Shown here piece by piece: positions 32,145 through 40,731 of a stretch of DNA of 64,000 nucleotides. The notes beneath the pieces were generated by a model, which worked only from the letters and a program-made list of their open reading frames with translations, made no database searches and was not told where the DNA came from. The stretch is from the NCBI GenBank assembly GCA_050948905.1, contig JBMNES010000001.1, forward strand, positions 930,001-994,000, written 5' to 3'. Position 1 is the stretch's first letter; the number at the start of each line of letters is the position of its first letter. Source of the DNA: DTKD01 sp050948905. Its GTDB lineage: Bacteria; Armatimonadota; UBA5829. A program made the translations under genes and the position numbers.

Positions 32145-33566
32145 ATGGACATGGAAACTCGCACTGAACACGACCTGCTCGGCTTTCTTGAAGTACCAGT
32201 AAACGCTTACTATGGCATCCACAGCCTGCGCGCACAGTCCAACTTCGATTTGTCGGGCCAACACTTGTATCCAGAGATGATTAAGGGGCTTGCCGAAGTC
32301 AAAAAAGCCTGCGCGATCGCTAATGCCCAGATCGGGAGACTGGACGAAAAGATCGCCGATGCGATCGGCAAGGCATGCGACGAGATCATCGCCGGTGGAT
32401 TCACGGATCAATTTATAACAGACCCATTCCAGGGCGGCGCCGGAACCTCGGCTAATATGAACATCAACGAGGTGGTGGCAAATAGAGCCATCGAGCTGCT
32501 CGGCGGGAAAAAAGGCGAATACACGAAAGTGCATCCGAATGATCACGTGAACCTGGCGCAATCCACAAACGACGCGGTTCCTACGGCCATTCGCATCACT
32601 GCTATTCGCCTACTGAACCAGGCGATCGAAGCGATGGCAAACCTCAAGGCCGCATTTCAGACCAAAGAGAAAGAGTTCGCTGAGATATTAAAGCTCGGCC
32701 GCACCGAGATGCAGGATGCGGTGCCGATAACCCTCGGCCAGGAGTTCGCCGCGTGGGCGAAGGCCGCCGAGCGGGATGAGCGCAGATTGCGAGACGCTGC
32801 AAAGAGCCTGTACGACGTCAACCTTGGAGGCACCGCCATTGGCACAGGGCTGAACGCACACCCGGAATATGTGGCGTGTGTGGTCGGGGTTTTAAGCGAG
32901 ATCACAGAATTGCCGCTGGTGCAGGCGGAGGATATAATTGACTCCACTCAAAACTGCGACGCTTTTGCGGAAGTGTCGGGGCTGATTAAGAGCGCGGCTG
33001 TTAACCTTGCCAAGATCGCCGGAGATTTGAGGCTGATGAGTTCGGGACCGCGCGGAGGTTTTGGTGAGATTTCACTACCTCCTTTGCAGGCAGGCAGCTC
33101 GATAATGCCGGGCAAAGTCAACCCTGTTGCAACAGAAGTAGCAAGCCAGTGCGCATTTCAGATAATGGGTAACGACGTTGCCATTACCATAGCTGCGGCC
33201 GGAGGCCAGCTCGAACTGAACGCGTTTCTGCCGATGATATCGCACAATTTGTTCGAATCGATCAGGCTTTTGAGCGGAGCAGCCACGTTGCTTGCAGATA
33301 AGTGTGTCAGCGGGATTGTTGCCAACGAAGATAAGTGCCTGGGACATATTGAAAACAGTTTCGCTATGTTGACGGCGCTTTCTCCGCACATCGGCTACGA
33401 AGCCGCCTCTGCGCTTGCATGTGAGGCGACTGAAACCGGCAAAACCATTCGTTGTGTTGCGTTAGAAAAAGGGCTGTTCACTGAGAAGCAGCTCGATAAC
33501 ATACTCTGCCCTCTCGAAATGACACGGCCGGGAATTGTAGGGGAAAATTCGTCCGGGCGCTCCTGA
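32145..33566 (+). CDS. aspA: Aspartate ammonia-lyase (or class II fumarase)
   Basis: The 473-residue protein (471 from the ATG at 32151) belongs to the aspartase/fumarase superfamily: signature GSSIMPGKVNP, TKVHPNDHVNLAQSTNDAVPTA, LGRTEMQDAVP and the GTGLNAHPEY segment. The opening RTEHDLLGFLEVPVNAYYGIHSLRA is aspartase-like (E-x-D-LLG...YYGIHTLRA), hence aspA, which converts L-aspartate to fumarate and ammonia in the cytoplasm. A consensus promoter ends at the base before the first ATG. Confidence 0.9.
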   Translation: MDMETRTEHDLLGFLEVPVNAYYGIHSLRAQSNFDLSGQHLYPEMIKGLAEVKKACAIANAQIGRLDEKIADAIGKACDEIIAGGFTDQFITDPFQGGAGTSANMNINEVVANRAIELLGGKKGEYTKVHPNDHVNLAQSTNDAVPTAIRITAIRLLNQAIEAMANLKAAFQTKEKEFAEILKLGRTEMQDAVPITLGQEFAAWAKAAERDERRLRDAAKSLYDVNLGGTAIGTGLNAHPEYVACVVGVLSEITELPLVQAEDIIDSTQNCDAFAEVSGLIKSAAVNLAKIAGDLRLMSSGPRGGFGEISLPPLQAGSSIMPGKVNPVATEVASQCAFQIMGNDVAITIAAAGGQLELNAFLPMISHNLFESIRLLSGAATLLADKCVSGIVANEDKCLGHIENSFAMLTALSPHIGYEAASALACEATETGKTIRCVALEKGLFTEKQLDNILCPLEMTRPGIVGENSSGRS

Positions 33567-33668
33567 TGGGGCGCTCGGAACAGTCCTGTTTTCCGGCGTA
33601 TACCTCACGTGCGTTGTGCCCGCAGGAAGTAAACACTCCGCGTGTGTTAAAGTGATTTAACGTGGTGA

Positions 33669-33695
33669 AGGTGACGGCTTACGATTTCGTCACCT
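33669..33695. promoter_or_regulatory. Inverted repeat upstream of the MATE promoter
   Basis: Perfect 8-bp arms AGGTGACG (33669-33676) and CGTCACCT (33688-33695) with an 11-base centre lie 12 bases before the -35 box of the next gene. No T-run follows, so an operator is more likely than a terminator. Confidence 0.5.
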
Positions 33696-33707
33696 ACAGA
33701 GCAGATT

Positions 33708-33735
33708 TTGATTTAATCGTCGATTAGCGTAGAAT
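33708..33735 (+). promoter_or_regulatory. Promoter of the MATE gene
   Basis: TTGATT (33708-33713), 16 bases, TAGAAT (33730-33735). It leaves a leader of about 25 bases before the TTG start. Confidence 0.6.
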
Positions 33736-33767
33736 GTAATGATTTCACCCTGCGAATTGAGGCAGTT

Positions 33768-35201
33768 TTGACAGAACAAAAAGACCAACCCATCAATCAT
33801 AGCGGACGGGATATGACCGTCGGCAGCATCCCTCGCCACCTGATAATGTTCTCATTACCGATGCTGGCGGGCAATGCGATACAGACGGCCTACGGCTTCG
33901 TCAACGCGTTTTGGGTCGGCAAAAAGCTCGGCGAAGGGCCGCTCGCGGCTGTTACAAGCAGTTTTCCCGTAATATTTCTACTGATGGCGGTCGCTATGGG
34001 TCTCACGATGGGGACGAGTATCCTTGTCGCCCAATTTGCGGGAGGCAAGGAATGGGATCGCATGAGAAAGGCGATCCAGACTTCCACCGTTCTGTTGTCT
34101 TTTATCGGCGCCCTGTTTATGTTCATAGGGCTGGTGTTTGCGCCGGATATTATGCGGATGATGGATACCCCGCGCAGCGTCTATCCGATGGCGGTAAGCT
34201 ATCTCAAAATCTATATACTCTCTATGCCGGCTATGTTCGGGTTGTTTTTAGTGGCTTCAGCGCTGAGAGGTGTTGGAGACTCAAAGACGCCGTTGTATTT
34301 TCAGGTCTCCGCTCTTCTGGCAACTGCGGTGCTGGACCCTGTTCTAATGTTCGGCTGGCTTGGCTTCCCACGCTTTGGCCTCAACGGTACCGCTATTGCC
34401 AGCGTCGGCACCCAATGGATAGCAGTTATCGCGTTGATGATATATCTCGCGCGAAAAAACAACATCGCGTCTCCGGATTGGCGCAGGTTAAGTATTGATT
34501 GGCCGACGTGCTGGCTGATTTTCAAAATCGGTCTGCCTTCCGTTGTGCAGCAGAGCCTTGTGTCGCTGGGCATGATCTTCGTCATCACGATTATTAACGG
34601 CTTCGGCCAGGCCGCAACTGCCGCGTTCGGAGTGGGGATGCGTATCGACCAGATCGCGTTTATGCCGGCTCTTACGTTCGGCGGGTCGGTGTCGATGCTG
34701 GTGGGTCAGAATATAGGGGCAGGACTTACGCACCGGGCTAAACAAGTCTTCACGTGGGGGGTCATCGTCTGCGGTTCGATAAGCGTCATTTTTGCCACAA
34801 TCGCGATGACCGTGCCGCATTTGATGGTTAATATATTTCTCGACGAGCCGCAGGGTTTCGCGATCGCGGTGCATTATCTGCGGATTATGGCGATATCTTA
34901 CCTGTTTTTCTCGGTGCTTTTTGTGGCTAACGGTGTGCTTAACGGCGCAGGTTATACGTTCATAACCACAATAATCTCTCTGGTTGGGCTTTATGTGGCT
35001 AGGGTGCCGCTGGCGTACTATTTGTCTAATAAAATGGGCCATGTGGAAGGCGTTTTCTACGCGATGACGATAAGCAACGCTGTGTCCATGTCGCTGGCGC
35101 TGGGGTGTTACCTGTCCGGCTTCTGGAAAAAACCTGTTATCAAGCACCGCGCTCAGCCAGAGTTTGCCGAGGACGTCGAGCCGATTCCTGTAATGGACTA
35201 A
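33768..35201 (+). CDS. MATE-family multidrug efflux protein
   Basis: The 477-residue protein starts with TTG after TGAGGCAG. It has about twelve membrane helices in two homologous halves (PRHLIMFSLPMLAGNAIQTAYGFVNAFWVGKKLG in the first, CWLIFKIGLPSVVQQSLVSLGMIF in the second) and the MATE segments LRGVGDSKTPLYF and VLNGAGYTFITTI. It exports cationic compounds using Na+ or H+ in relatives. It lies 21 bases before hydF, so both may be cotranscribed although the functions are unrelated. Confidence 0.92.
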   Translation: MTEQKDQPINHSGRDMTVGSIPRHLIMFSLPMLAGNAIQTAYGFVNAFWVGKKLGEGPLAAVTSSFPVIFLLMAVAMGLTMGTSILVAQFAGGKEWDRMRKAIQTSTVLLSFIGALFMFIGLVFAPDIMRMMDTPRSVYPMAVSYLKIYILSMPAMFGLFLVASALRGVGDSKTPLYFQVSALLATAVLDPVLMFGWLGFPRFGLNGTAIASVGTQWIAVIALMIYLARKNNIASPDWRRLSIDWPTCWLIFKIGLPSVVQQSLVSLGMIFVITIINGFGQAATAAFGVGMRIDQIAFMPALTFGGSVSMLVGQNIGAGLTHRAKQVFTWGVIVCGSISVIFATIAMTVPHLMVNIFLDEPQGFAIAVHYLRIMAISYLFFSVLFVANGVLNGAGYTFITTIISLVGLYVARVPLAYYLSNKMGHVEGVFYAMTISNAVSMSLALGCYLSGFWKKPVIKHRAQPEFAEDVEPIPVMD

Positions 35202-35222
35202 CTATTATCAATCGAGGCGATT

Positions 35223-36434
35223 ATGGCTGGTCTCAGTCAGACCCCTTCAGGTGAGAGGGTACATATTTCCATATTCGGCAGGCGTAATGCGGGCAAATCC
35301 AGTCTGATTAATGCGCTGACCAACCAAAACCTGGCCATAGTATCGGATGTCGCCGGCACCACCACAGACCCTGTATCAAAATCTATGGAACTGCTGCCGA
35401 TTGGGCCGGTGGTGATTACGGATACGGCGGGCATCGACGATGTCGGCGAGTTGGGAACGATGCGCATAGAAAAGACCCTGCGCGTGCTCGATAAGACCGA
35501 TATCGCTATTCTCATAATAGAACACGGCACACAACCGGATAAATGGGAAGAGGATCTGGTAGAAAAGATCAAAAAGCGCGGCGTGCCGCTTCTGATTTGC
35601 GAGACCAAAATCGACACGGCTAAGACGGATGGAGCGGCTCAGATAAAGAATTGGGCAGCAGAGCGCAGCATCCTGCATATCCCCGTCAGCTCGACTACCC
35701 GTGTGGGGATCGAACAGCTTAAAACGGCGCTCGGCGAATTGGCGCCGGAGACGGGAGCTGAACGAGGGATAATAGGCGACCTCATCGGCGCGGGGGATAT
35801 GATAGTGCTGGTGGTCCCGCTCGACAAGGCGGCTCCTAAGGGCCGGCTGATTTTGCCGCAGGTGATGACCATTCGTGATGCGCTCGACAACAACGCGATG
35901 GCGCTGACGGTGAGAGAAACCGAGTTGAGCGACTGCCTTAACAGCCTCAAAGAGGATCCCAAGCTGGTTATCACGGATTCACAAGTCTTTGGCAAGGTGG
36001 ACGCCGATACGCCAAAAAGAATCCCGTTGACGAGTTTTTCTATTCTGCTGGCCAGGTATAGAGGAGATTTAACCGCCCTTGCGGCAGGTGCGAAGGCTAT
36101 TGACAGCTTGAAGATCGGCAGCCGGGTGCTTATCTCCGAAGGTTGCACGCATCATCAGCAGGACGACGACATCGGCCGGGTTCAGATACCGAATTGGCTG
36201 AGAAAATCGGTTGGCGGGGAGCTGGAGTTCGGGTTCTCATCGGGCCGTGATTTCCCGCGCGATTTCGCCTCCTATGACCTGATCGTTCACTGCGGCGGAT
36301 GCATGATAAATAAACGGGAGATGCTCTACAGGCAGCGTGTGGCTGCGGATGCCGGCGTGCCGATGACCAACTACGGGGTGCTGCTGGCTAAGGTGAACGG
36401 GATCCTCGATCGTGCGCTGGAGCCTTTCTCGTAG
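35223..36434 (+). CDS. hydF: [FeFe]-hydrogenase maturation GTPase HydF
   Basis: The 403-residue protein has a TrmE-like GTPase domain: Walker A GRRNAGKSS (about 18-26), switch DVAGTTTDPV, DTAGIDD and the ETKID equivalent of NKxD. The C-terminal domain carries HydF's cluster ligands, seen as EGCTHHQQDDDIGR and HCGGCM, with CTH and HCxxC. The second-last DAGVPMTNYGVLLA is also family-specific. HydF is the scaffold that carries the di-iron precursor to the hydrogenase. hydE, hydG and hydrogenase genes are not in the window. Confidence 0.95.
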   Translation: MAGLSQTPSGERVHISIFGRRNAGKSSLINALTNQNLAIVSDVAGTTTDPVSKSMELLPIGPVVITDTAGIDDVGELGTMRIEKTLRVLDKTDIAILIIEHGTQPDKWEEDLVEKIKKRGVPLLICETKIDTAKTDGAAQIKNWAAERSILHIPVSSTTRVGIEQLKTALGELAPETGAERGIIGDLIGAGDMIVLVVPLDKAAPKGRLILPQVMTIRDALDNNAMALTVRETELSDCLNSLKEDPKLVITDSQVFGKVDADTPKRIPLTSFSILLARYRGDLTALAAGAKAIDSLKIGSRVLISEGCTHHQQDDDIGRVQIPNWLRKSVGGELEFGFSSGRDFPRDFASYDLIVHCGGCMINKREMLYRQRVAADAGVPMTNYGVLLAKVNGILDRALEPFS

Positions 36435-36443
36435 CGGATCAAA

Positions 36444-37808
36444 TCACTTACCTATACAAAACTCGCTGAATATTCGCTCCAGCAGGTCATGCGTCGCAGT
36501 CGAACCGGTAATTAAACCCAAAGAATCGCAGGCGGAGCGGATATCGACGCTCAGCAGATCGATCGGCTCCCCGGAATCCAAACCATCGAGGACGTGGCCG
36601 AGGCTGTCATAAGCGCTGCGCATGGCCTCTTTATGCCGGATGTTGCTGACCAATGCGCTCTCCACATCCACCGCACCGGCGATGTTGGCGATGGCTTCCT
36701 CCAACTCCTCAATTCCCTGCCCCTGCTTTGCCGAGGTTCGTGTGACGACCAAACCATCCGGCAGTGATTTCGCCACCGAATCCAGCTCAGGCTCGATCAA
36801 CAAGTCCACTTTATTAAGCACCACGATGACCGGGCAGCCGGAAATCGAAGACAGCAGTTCGCGGTCCTGCTCATGAATCCCCTGCGAGGAGTCGACCACC
36901 AGCAACACCACATCCGCCGATTCGATAGATTTATGAGTGAGATCGACTCCGATTCTCTCCACCGGATCATCAGTCTGGCGCAGCCCCGCAGTGTCGATAG
37001 CTACAATCGGAATCCCGTGTATCTCGACGTTTTCCTCAATGAGATCACGGGTAGTGCCCGGAATCGGGGTGACTATGGCGCGAGCGTGACGCAGCAGCGC
37101 GTTCAACAGGCTGGACTTGCCGACATTTACCCTGCCCACAATCGCCATCCTAAGGCCTTCCCGATAGATCCTGCCCTTCTCAAACGCCATAAGCAACTCG
37201 CGCAGCCTGTCACGAATAGCCGTTGCCTGCTCTCTAATCCACTCCTGCTCCGGCTCCGGCACATCGTCCGGGAAATCTATTGCCGCTTCGATAGCCGCAA
37301 GCATCCCCATTCCCTCATCCAGCAAAGACTGCACTTTGCCGCTCAAAGCTCCGCCCAACTGACTCAGAGCCACCTTCCGCGCAGCATCGGTACGGGAACG
37401 GATAAGGTCGTTAACTGCCTCCGCCTGCGCCAGATCCAGTTTGCCGTTTAGAAACGCCCTCTGCGTAAACTCACCGGCATTTGCCAGTCTCGAACCCGCT
37501 TCCAACACAGCCTGCAATGCTGCTTTCAGCGTGGCCATACCGCCGTGGCAGGAGATTTCCACCACATTTTCACCCGTGTAGCTTTTAGGAGCGTGAAAAA
37601 CAGTCAACACCGCGTCGTCGATAGTCTCATTCGTAAGCGGATGAACAAGGCGACCGTGTCTTGCGGTGTGGGATGGCTGCTGGCTCGGGTTCGGGTTAAA
37701 GACGCGCGCGGCGAGCTCGATTGCGTCGGGTCCGCTGATTCTGATAACGCCGATACCCCCGGAGCCGATTGGGGTGGCTATTGCTGCTATGGTATCTGTG
37801 GTATTCAC
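36444..37808 (-). CDS. mnmE: tRNA modification GTPase MnmE
   Basis: GTG 37808 is preferred, because the frame up to 37859 runs through a hairpin. The 454-residue product starts TDTIAAIATPIGSGGIGVIRISG, has the folate-binding N domain, a GTPase domain with GRVNVGKSSLLN, IPGTTRDLIEE and VLNKVDL, and ends with CIGK, whose Cys is needed for the modification. With MnmG it makes 5-carboxymethylaminomethyl uridine at tRNA position 34. It is the last gene of the rpmH group, 55 bases after jag. Confidence 0.95.
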   Translation of the reverse strand: MNTTDTIAAIATPIGSGGIGVIRISGPDAIELAARVFNPNPSQQPSHTARHGRLVHPLTNETIDDAVLTVFHAPKSYTGENVVEISCHGGMATLKAALQAVLEAGSRLANAGEFTQRAFLNGKLDLAQAEAVNDLIRSRTDAARKVALSQLGGALSGKVQSLLDEGMGMLAAIEAAIDFPDDVPEPEQEWIREQATAIRDRLRELLMAFEKGRIYREGLRMAIVGRVNVGKSSLLNALLRHARAIVTPIPGTTRDLIEENVEIHGIPIVAIDTAGLRQTDDPVERIGVDLTHKSIESADVVLLVVDSSQGIHEQDRELLSSISGCPVIVVLNKVDLLIEPELDSVAKSLPDGLVVTRTSAKQGQGIEELEEAIANIAGAVDVESALVSNIRHKEAMRSAYDSLGHVLDGLDSGEPIDLLSVDIRSACDSLGLITGSTATHDLLERIFSEFCIGK

Positions 37809-37823
37809 TATGAGAAGATATAT

Positions 37824-37857
37824 GCGGCTGCCGAACCGCATGTGATCCGACAGCCGC
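37824..37857 (-). terminator. Hairpin between jag and mnmE
   Basis: GCGGCTG (37824-37830) and CAGCCGC (37851-37857) pair across a 20-base loop that is itself GC-rich. In the transcribed direction no U-run follows, so it may act in processing or attenuation rather than full termination. Confidence 0.4.
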
Positions 37858-37863
37858 AAAGAA

Positions 37864-38565
37864 TTATTTTTTAGGCGAAATGACCACGTGGCGATTGCTG
37901 CCTTCGCCCTCGCTGTAGGTGTAGACGTCCGGGTCGTCGGCCAACGCCAGATGGATTATCCTGCGATCCCTCGGAGACTGCGGCTCCAGCTCGGCTTCCT
38001 GACCATGCGCCTTGACCGCATCCGCATATTCCCGCGCCTTGCTCTCGAGCAGCTTTTTATGGCGATCCCTGTAACCACCGGCATCCAGGTTCACGCGCCA
38101 TCTAGTCTCGCTGCGCCGATTTACCGAGATACTCAGCAAATATTGAAGAGCGTCTAAAGTCTGGCCTTGTCGTCCGATGAGAATTCCTACGTCATCACCC
38201 TCGATATCGATAGTTATCTCGTTATCCTGAATGGATTTAACCACAGGCTTGGCAGGCAGATTCATTGCGCCGAGAATATCGGTCAATATTTTAACCAGCC
38301 TGGCTTTAAGTTCATTGTCATCGACGCTTTCCAGAGGCTCGTCGGCTTTCGCCTCGGAAGCGGCGCTGGGCGCGACGACCGCCACATATCCCTCGCGCAG
38401 CCACGCTCGAATCACGGTCGGGGTCTGTCCTATGCCCAAAAACCCTTTGCTGCCTTCTTCGACCAACTCATACTCGACGACGTCTACGCCGACCCCAAGT
38501 TCCCTTGCGGCAATCTGAATCGCCTCTTCGAGTGTCCGTCCACCGATTTCGATCACGTTATCCAT
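37864..38565 (-). CDS. jag: RNA-binding protein Jag/KhpB (SpoIIIJ-associated)
   Basis: The 233-residue protein has the Jag N domain (GRTLEEAIQIAARELGV and VEEGSKGFLGIGQ), a KH domain with the loop GRQGQT (about 133-138) and a C-terminal R3H domain (SPRDRRIIHLAL). It binds RNA and acts with KhpA in cell-elongation control in relatives. It follows yidC as in many genomes. Confidence 0.94.
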   Translation of the reverse strand: MDNVIEIGGRTLEEAIQIAARELGVGVDVVEYELVEEGSKGFLGIGQTPTVIRAWLREGYVAVVAPSAASEAKADEPLESVDDNELKARLVKILTDILGAMNLPAKPVVKSIQDNEITIDIEGDDVGILIGRQGQTLDALQYLLSISVNRRSETRWRVNLDAGGYRDRHKKLLESKAREYADAVKAHGQEAELEPQSPRDRRIIHLALADDPDVYTYSEGEGSNRHVVISPKK

Positions 38566-38615
38566 ATTCCCTCGCTATATCAGGCGGCCCGTCTTCCGAA
38601 AGGCCGCGAACGTTC

Positions 38616-39881
38616 TTATCTGCGCCTTCTCCTGCGCGGCCGGGGCGTCTCAGTGCTATCCGGCTGAGCCGACGGCTGTGCAGGGCCTGCAGCCGTCGCA
38701 GGTTCAGAGCGCCCGTGCAAAATCATATACTGTTGCGCAGTCTGAAGAATGTTGAACACCAGCCAGTAAAGCAAGAACGCCGACGGGAACCCTGCGAAGA
38801 TGAAAGCGAACATTATCGGCATCACTATAGACATCATCTTCTGCTGCTCAGCCTGCGTGGGGTCCACGTTGGAGAGCTTGGTGGATATGAACATACTTAT
38901 CACATAAAGCACGACAAGAATGAGGTCCGGCTCCGAAAGGTTCCCCGCCGTAATCCATACCGTGCCGCCCGCCCCGAATGGAACAGTGACATCATACATA
39001 TGCTTCAGTGAGCTTCCTATCCACAAAAAGGTGCCGTTGGCAAATTGGAACTCATAAGTTCGGATCATATAATACAGCAGCATCAATATCGGCATCTGCA
39101 CCAGCAGCGGCAGGCAACTGGCAAATGGGTTAATATGATGCTCCTTATAGAGATCCATAGTCTTCTGGCCGATAGCCTGCTGGTCGCCCTTATATTTCTC
39201 CTGAATCTCCTTAACCAGCGGAGCAATTTTCTGCATCTCCTTCATAGCCTTAAATTGGGCCTTGGTGAGAGGCGTGATGGCCGTTTTTACGATTAAAGTG
39301 ACCAGGATAATGGCGAACCAGTAACTGAACCCAGGTTTCTTACCCGTCAAATTGACAAGGAAATCCATTACCTTGTATAGATTCAAAAATCCCAGCAGCC
39401 TGGATTTCGAGTTTTCCACATCCAGCTCATGGGCAACCGTGACCTTCTTGACTTTGGCCTTCTCCACCAAATCCAAAACCTGGTCGACTTCGTTTGCCAG
39501 ATAGCCGCGATTGCTCAGCTCAGTTTTTGTCTTGTCGAACCGATTAAGCAGAGTAGTGAACTCGACGTAGGCCTGGCGCAGGTTTTTAATCTTACCGGGC
39601 GCTGTTTCGTAGATTTCTCCGAGGTCGAAAAGCGCCTGAGCGGCTTGCGGTTTGTCCTTATAGGAGCTGTTTGCTACTTCTGTGAGTTTCTTGATGGCTT
39701 GTTTATAGTCATCATCCCGCGCCGTACTGGTTTTTTCTTTGGAGGCTTTGGCGACGAGGCTTGTGGCTTCCCTGATGTTTTTATCCGGGTCTTCCACTTT
39801 CGGCGGAGCGGCGCATCCTGCTGCAAACGCAACGATCAACAAAGCCGCGATTAGCACAGCTATAATTTTGGTATATCTCAT
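38616..39881 (-). CDS. yidC: YidC/Oxa1 membrane insertase with lipobox and helical periplasmic domain
   Basis: From ATG 39881 the 421-residue protein begins with a lipoprotein signal (FAAGC, Cys at about 23). Residues 30-135 are helical with TPR-like spacing (DYKQAIKKLTEVANSS, QAAQALFDLGEIYETA, LRQAYVEFTTLLNRF), where Gram-negative YidC has a beta-sandwich and Firmicute YidC has almost nothing. The core (about 155-400) is standard: FLNLYKVMDFLVNL, ITPLTKAQFKAMKEMQ, INPFASCLPLLVQMPILMLLYYMI and five membrane helices. The groove Arg of E. coli (R366) is Lys (LIVKTAITPL). The tail is a run of Arg. Confidence 0.92.
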   Translation of the reverse strand: MRYTKIIAVLIAALLIVAFAAGCAAPPKVEDPDKNIREATSLVAKASKEKTSTARDDDYKQAIKKLTEVANSSYKDKPQAAQALFDLGEIYETAPGKIKNLRQAYVEFTTLLNRFDKTKTELSNRGYLANEVDQVLDLVEKAKVKKVTVAHELDVENSKSRLLGFLNLYKVMDFLVNLTGKKPGFSYWFAIILVTLIVKTAITPLTKAQFKAMKEMQKIAPLVKEIQEKYKGDQQAIGQKTMDLYKEHHINPFASCLPLLVQMPILMLLYYMIRTYEFQFANGTFLWIGSSLKHMYDVTVPFGAGGTVWITAGNLSEPDLILVVLYVISMFISTKLSNVDPTQAEQQKMMSIVMPIMFAFIFAGFPSAFLLYWLVFNILQTAQQYMILHGRSEPATAAGPAQPSAQPDSTETPRPRRRRRR

Positions 39882-39903
39882 AGTGGAAAAATGCTGGCAG
39901 GCC

Positions 39904-40137
39904 CTACGGGACGGGGTCATCACCGCCGTCGGCCCAGGGGTGGCATCGCGCTATCCTGCGCACACCCATCCACGCACCCCGAATACAACCATATTTATCG
40001 ATCGCCTGCGCCGTATATTCAGAGCAGGTCGGGTTGTATCGGCAGGTGCGTCCCCAAAAGCGACGTGAAGCCTGCTGATAGACACTCCTTATAAGGAATA
40101 TAATTGCGCGGGATGGCAGATTACAGAGTGCGCGCAT
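39904..40137 (-). CDS. yidD: Membrane protein insertion efficiency factor YidD
   Basis: ATG 40137 gives 77 residues and overlaps rnpA by 17 bases, the normal arrangement. The protein has an amphipathic N-terminus (AIIFLIRSVYQQ), then CRYNPTCSEYTAQAIDKYG and the WMGVRRIARCHPW motif, all family-defining (CRF-PTCS-Y and RCHP). It sits at the inner membrane and helps YidC-dependent insertion. Confidence 0.93.
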   Translation of the reverse strand: MRALCNLPSRAIIFLIRSVYQQASRRFWGRTCRYNPTCSEYTAQAIDKYGCIRGAWMGVRRIARCHPWADGGDDPVP

Positions 40138-40471
40138 CCAAAACGCCTGACTTTGACAAAGCGGCCTCAAGCGCCGCCGAGATATCCGGTAACGATGCAC
40201 CGGCTGCCTTTACCCTGGCCACAAGTATCAATCGATTGTTCGGTTTGATCTGCCCCAAATACTCTCTGATCGCCTCAGCCAGCAGCCTTTTAACTCGATT
40301 CCTAACCACAGCGCCGCCCACTTTCTTACTTACAGAAAAGCCGACTTTGGTGCCGGGTTGATTGACCGGAAGCACGTACACGACGACAAGGTCCGTCGCA
40401 AAGGACCTCCCTTTCGAGTAGACTCTTCCAAAATCCGATCTTCTTTTTAACCTTAACTGCGAGGGCAACAT
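40121..40471 (-). CDS. rnpA: Ribonuclease P protein component
   Basis: The 116-residue protein has the FxRVYxxGRSF opening (DFGRVYSKGRSFATD), the RNR motif region GGAVVRNRVKRLLAEAIR, and strand KVGFSVSKKVG. It binds the catalytic RNA to mature tRNA 5' ends. It follows rpmH by 64 bases, with a hairpin in the gap. Confidence 0.95.
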   Translation of the reverse strand: MLPSQLRLKRRSDFGRVYSKGRSFATDLVVVYVLPVNQPGTKVGFSVSKKVGGAVVRNRVKRLLAEAIREYLGQIKPNNRLILVARVKAAGASLPDISAALEAALSKSGVLDARTL

Positions 40472-40503
40472 AGCTGCGCCCTGATTTCTATAAATAGACG
40501 AAT

Positions 40504-40526
40504 GTCCGGGAGATTATCCCCCGGAC
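40504..40526 (-). terminator. Hairpin between rpmH and rnpA
   Basis: GTCCGGG (40504-40510) and CCCGGAC (40520-40526) form a 7-bp stem. Placed between rpmH and rnpA, it probably attenuates so that far more L34 than RNase P protein is made, as is common for this pair. Confidence 0.55.
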
Positions 40527-40535
40527 GCGTAAACA

Positions 40536-40670
40536 CTAAGCGCTGAGTGCCCACCGGCCCTTTGCGCGCCTGGACTTCAGGACCCTGCGGCCGCCCTTTG
40601 TAGACATCCGCGCCATAAATCCGTGTTCGCGCTGACGTACGCGCTTCTTTGGTTGATATGTACGTTTCAT
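40536..40670 (-). CDS. rpmH: 50S ribosomal protein L34
   Basis: The 44-residue protein (MKRTYQPKKRVRQREHGF then MARMSTKGGRRVLKSRRAKG) is unmistakable L34. It overlaps a spurious frame of 87 codons on the same strand. A GGGGG purine site lies 12 bases before the ATG and a consensus promoter is at 40703-40731. It begins the rpmH-rnpA-yidD-yidC-jag-mnmE cluster; dnaA, usually divergent here, is missing. Confidence 0.97.
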   Translation of the reverse strand: MKRTYQPKKRVRQREHGFMARMSTKGGRRVLKSRRAKGRWALSA

Positions 40671-40702
40671 AGCAGCAGCCATACCCCCTAGCTTGAAAAA
40701 GT

Positions 40703-40731
40703 ATTATATCACGCACCAGCGCATCTTACAA
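40703..40731 (-). promoter_or_regulatory. rpmH promoter
   Basis: On the minus strand TTGTAA (40726-40731), 17 bases, TATAAT (40703-40708). It gives a leader of about 26 bases. Confidence 0.8.

Noticed and set aside
40453..40716. Minus-strand frame of 87 codons overlapping rpmH
   Set aside because: Different frame of the same bases that encode L34; begins at the promoter -10 region.
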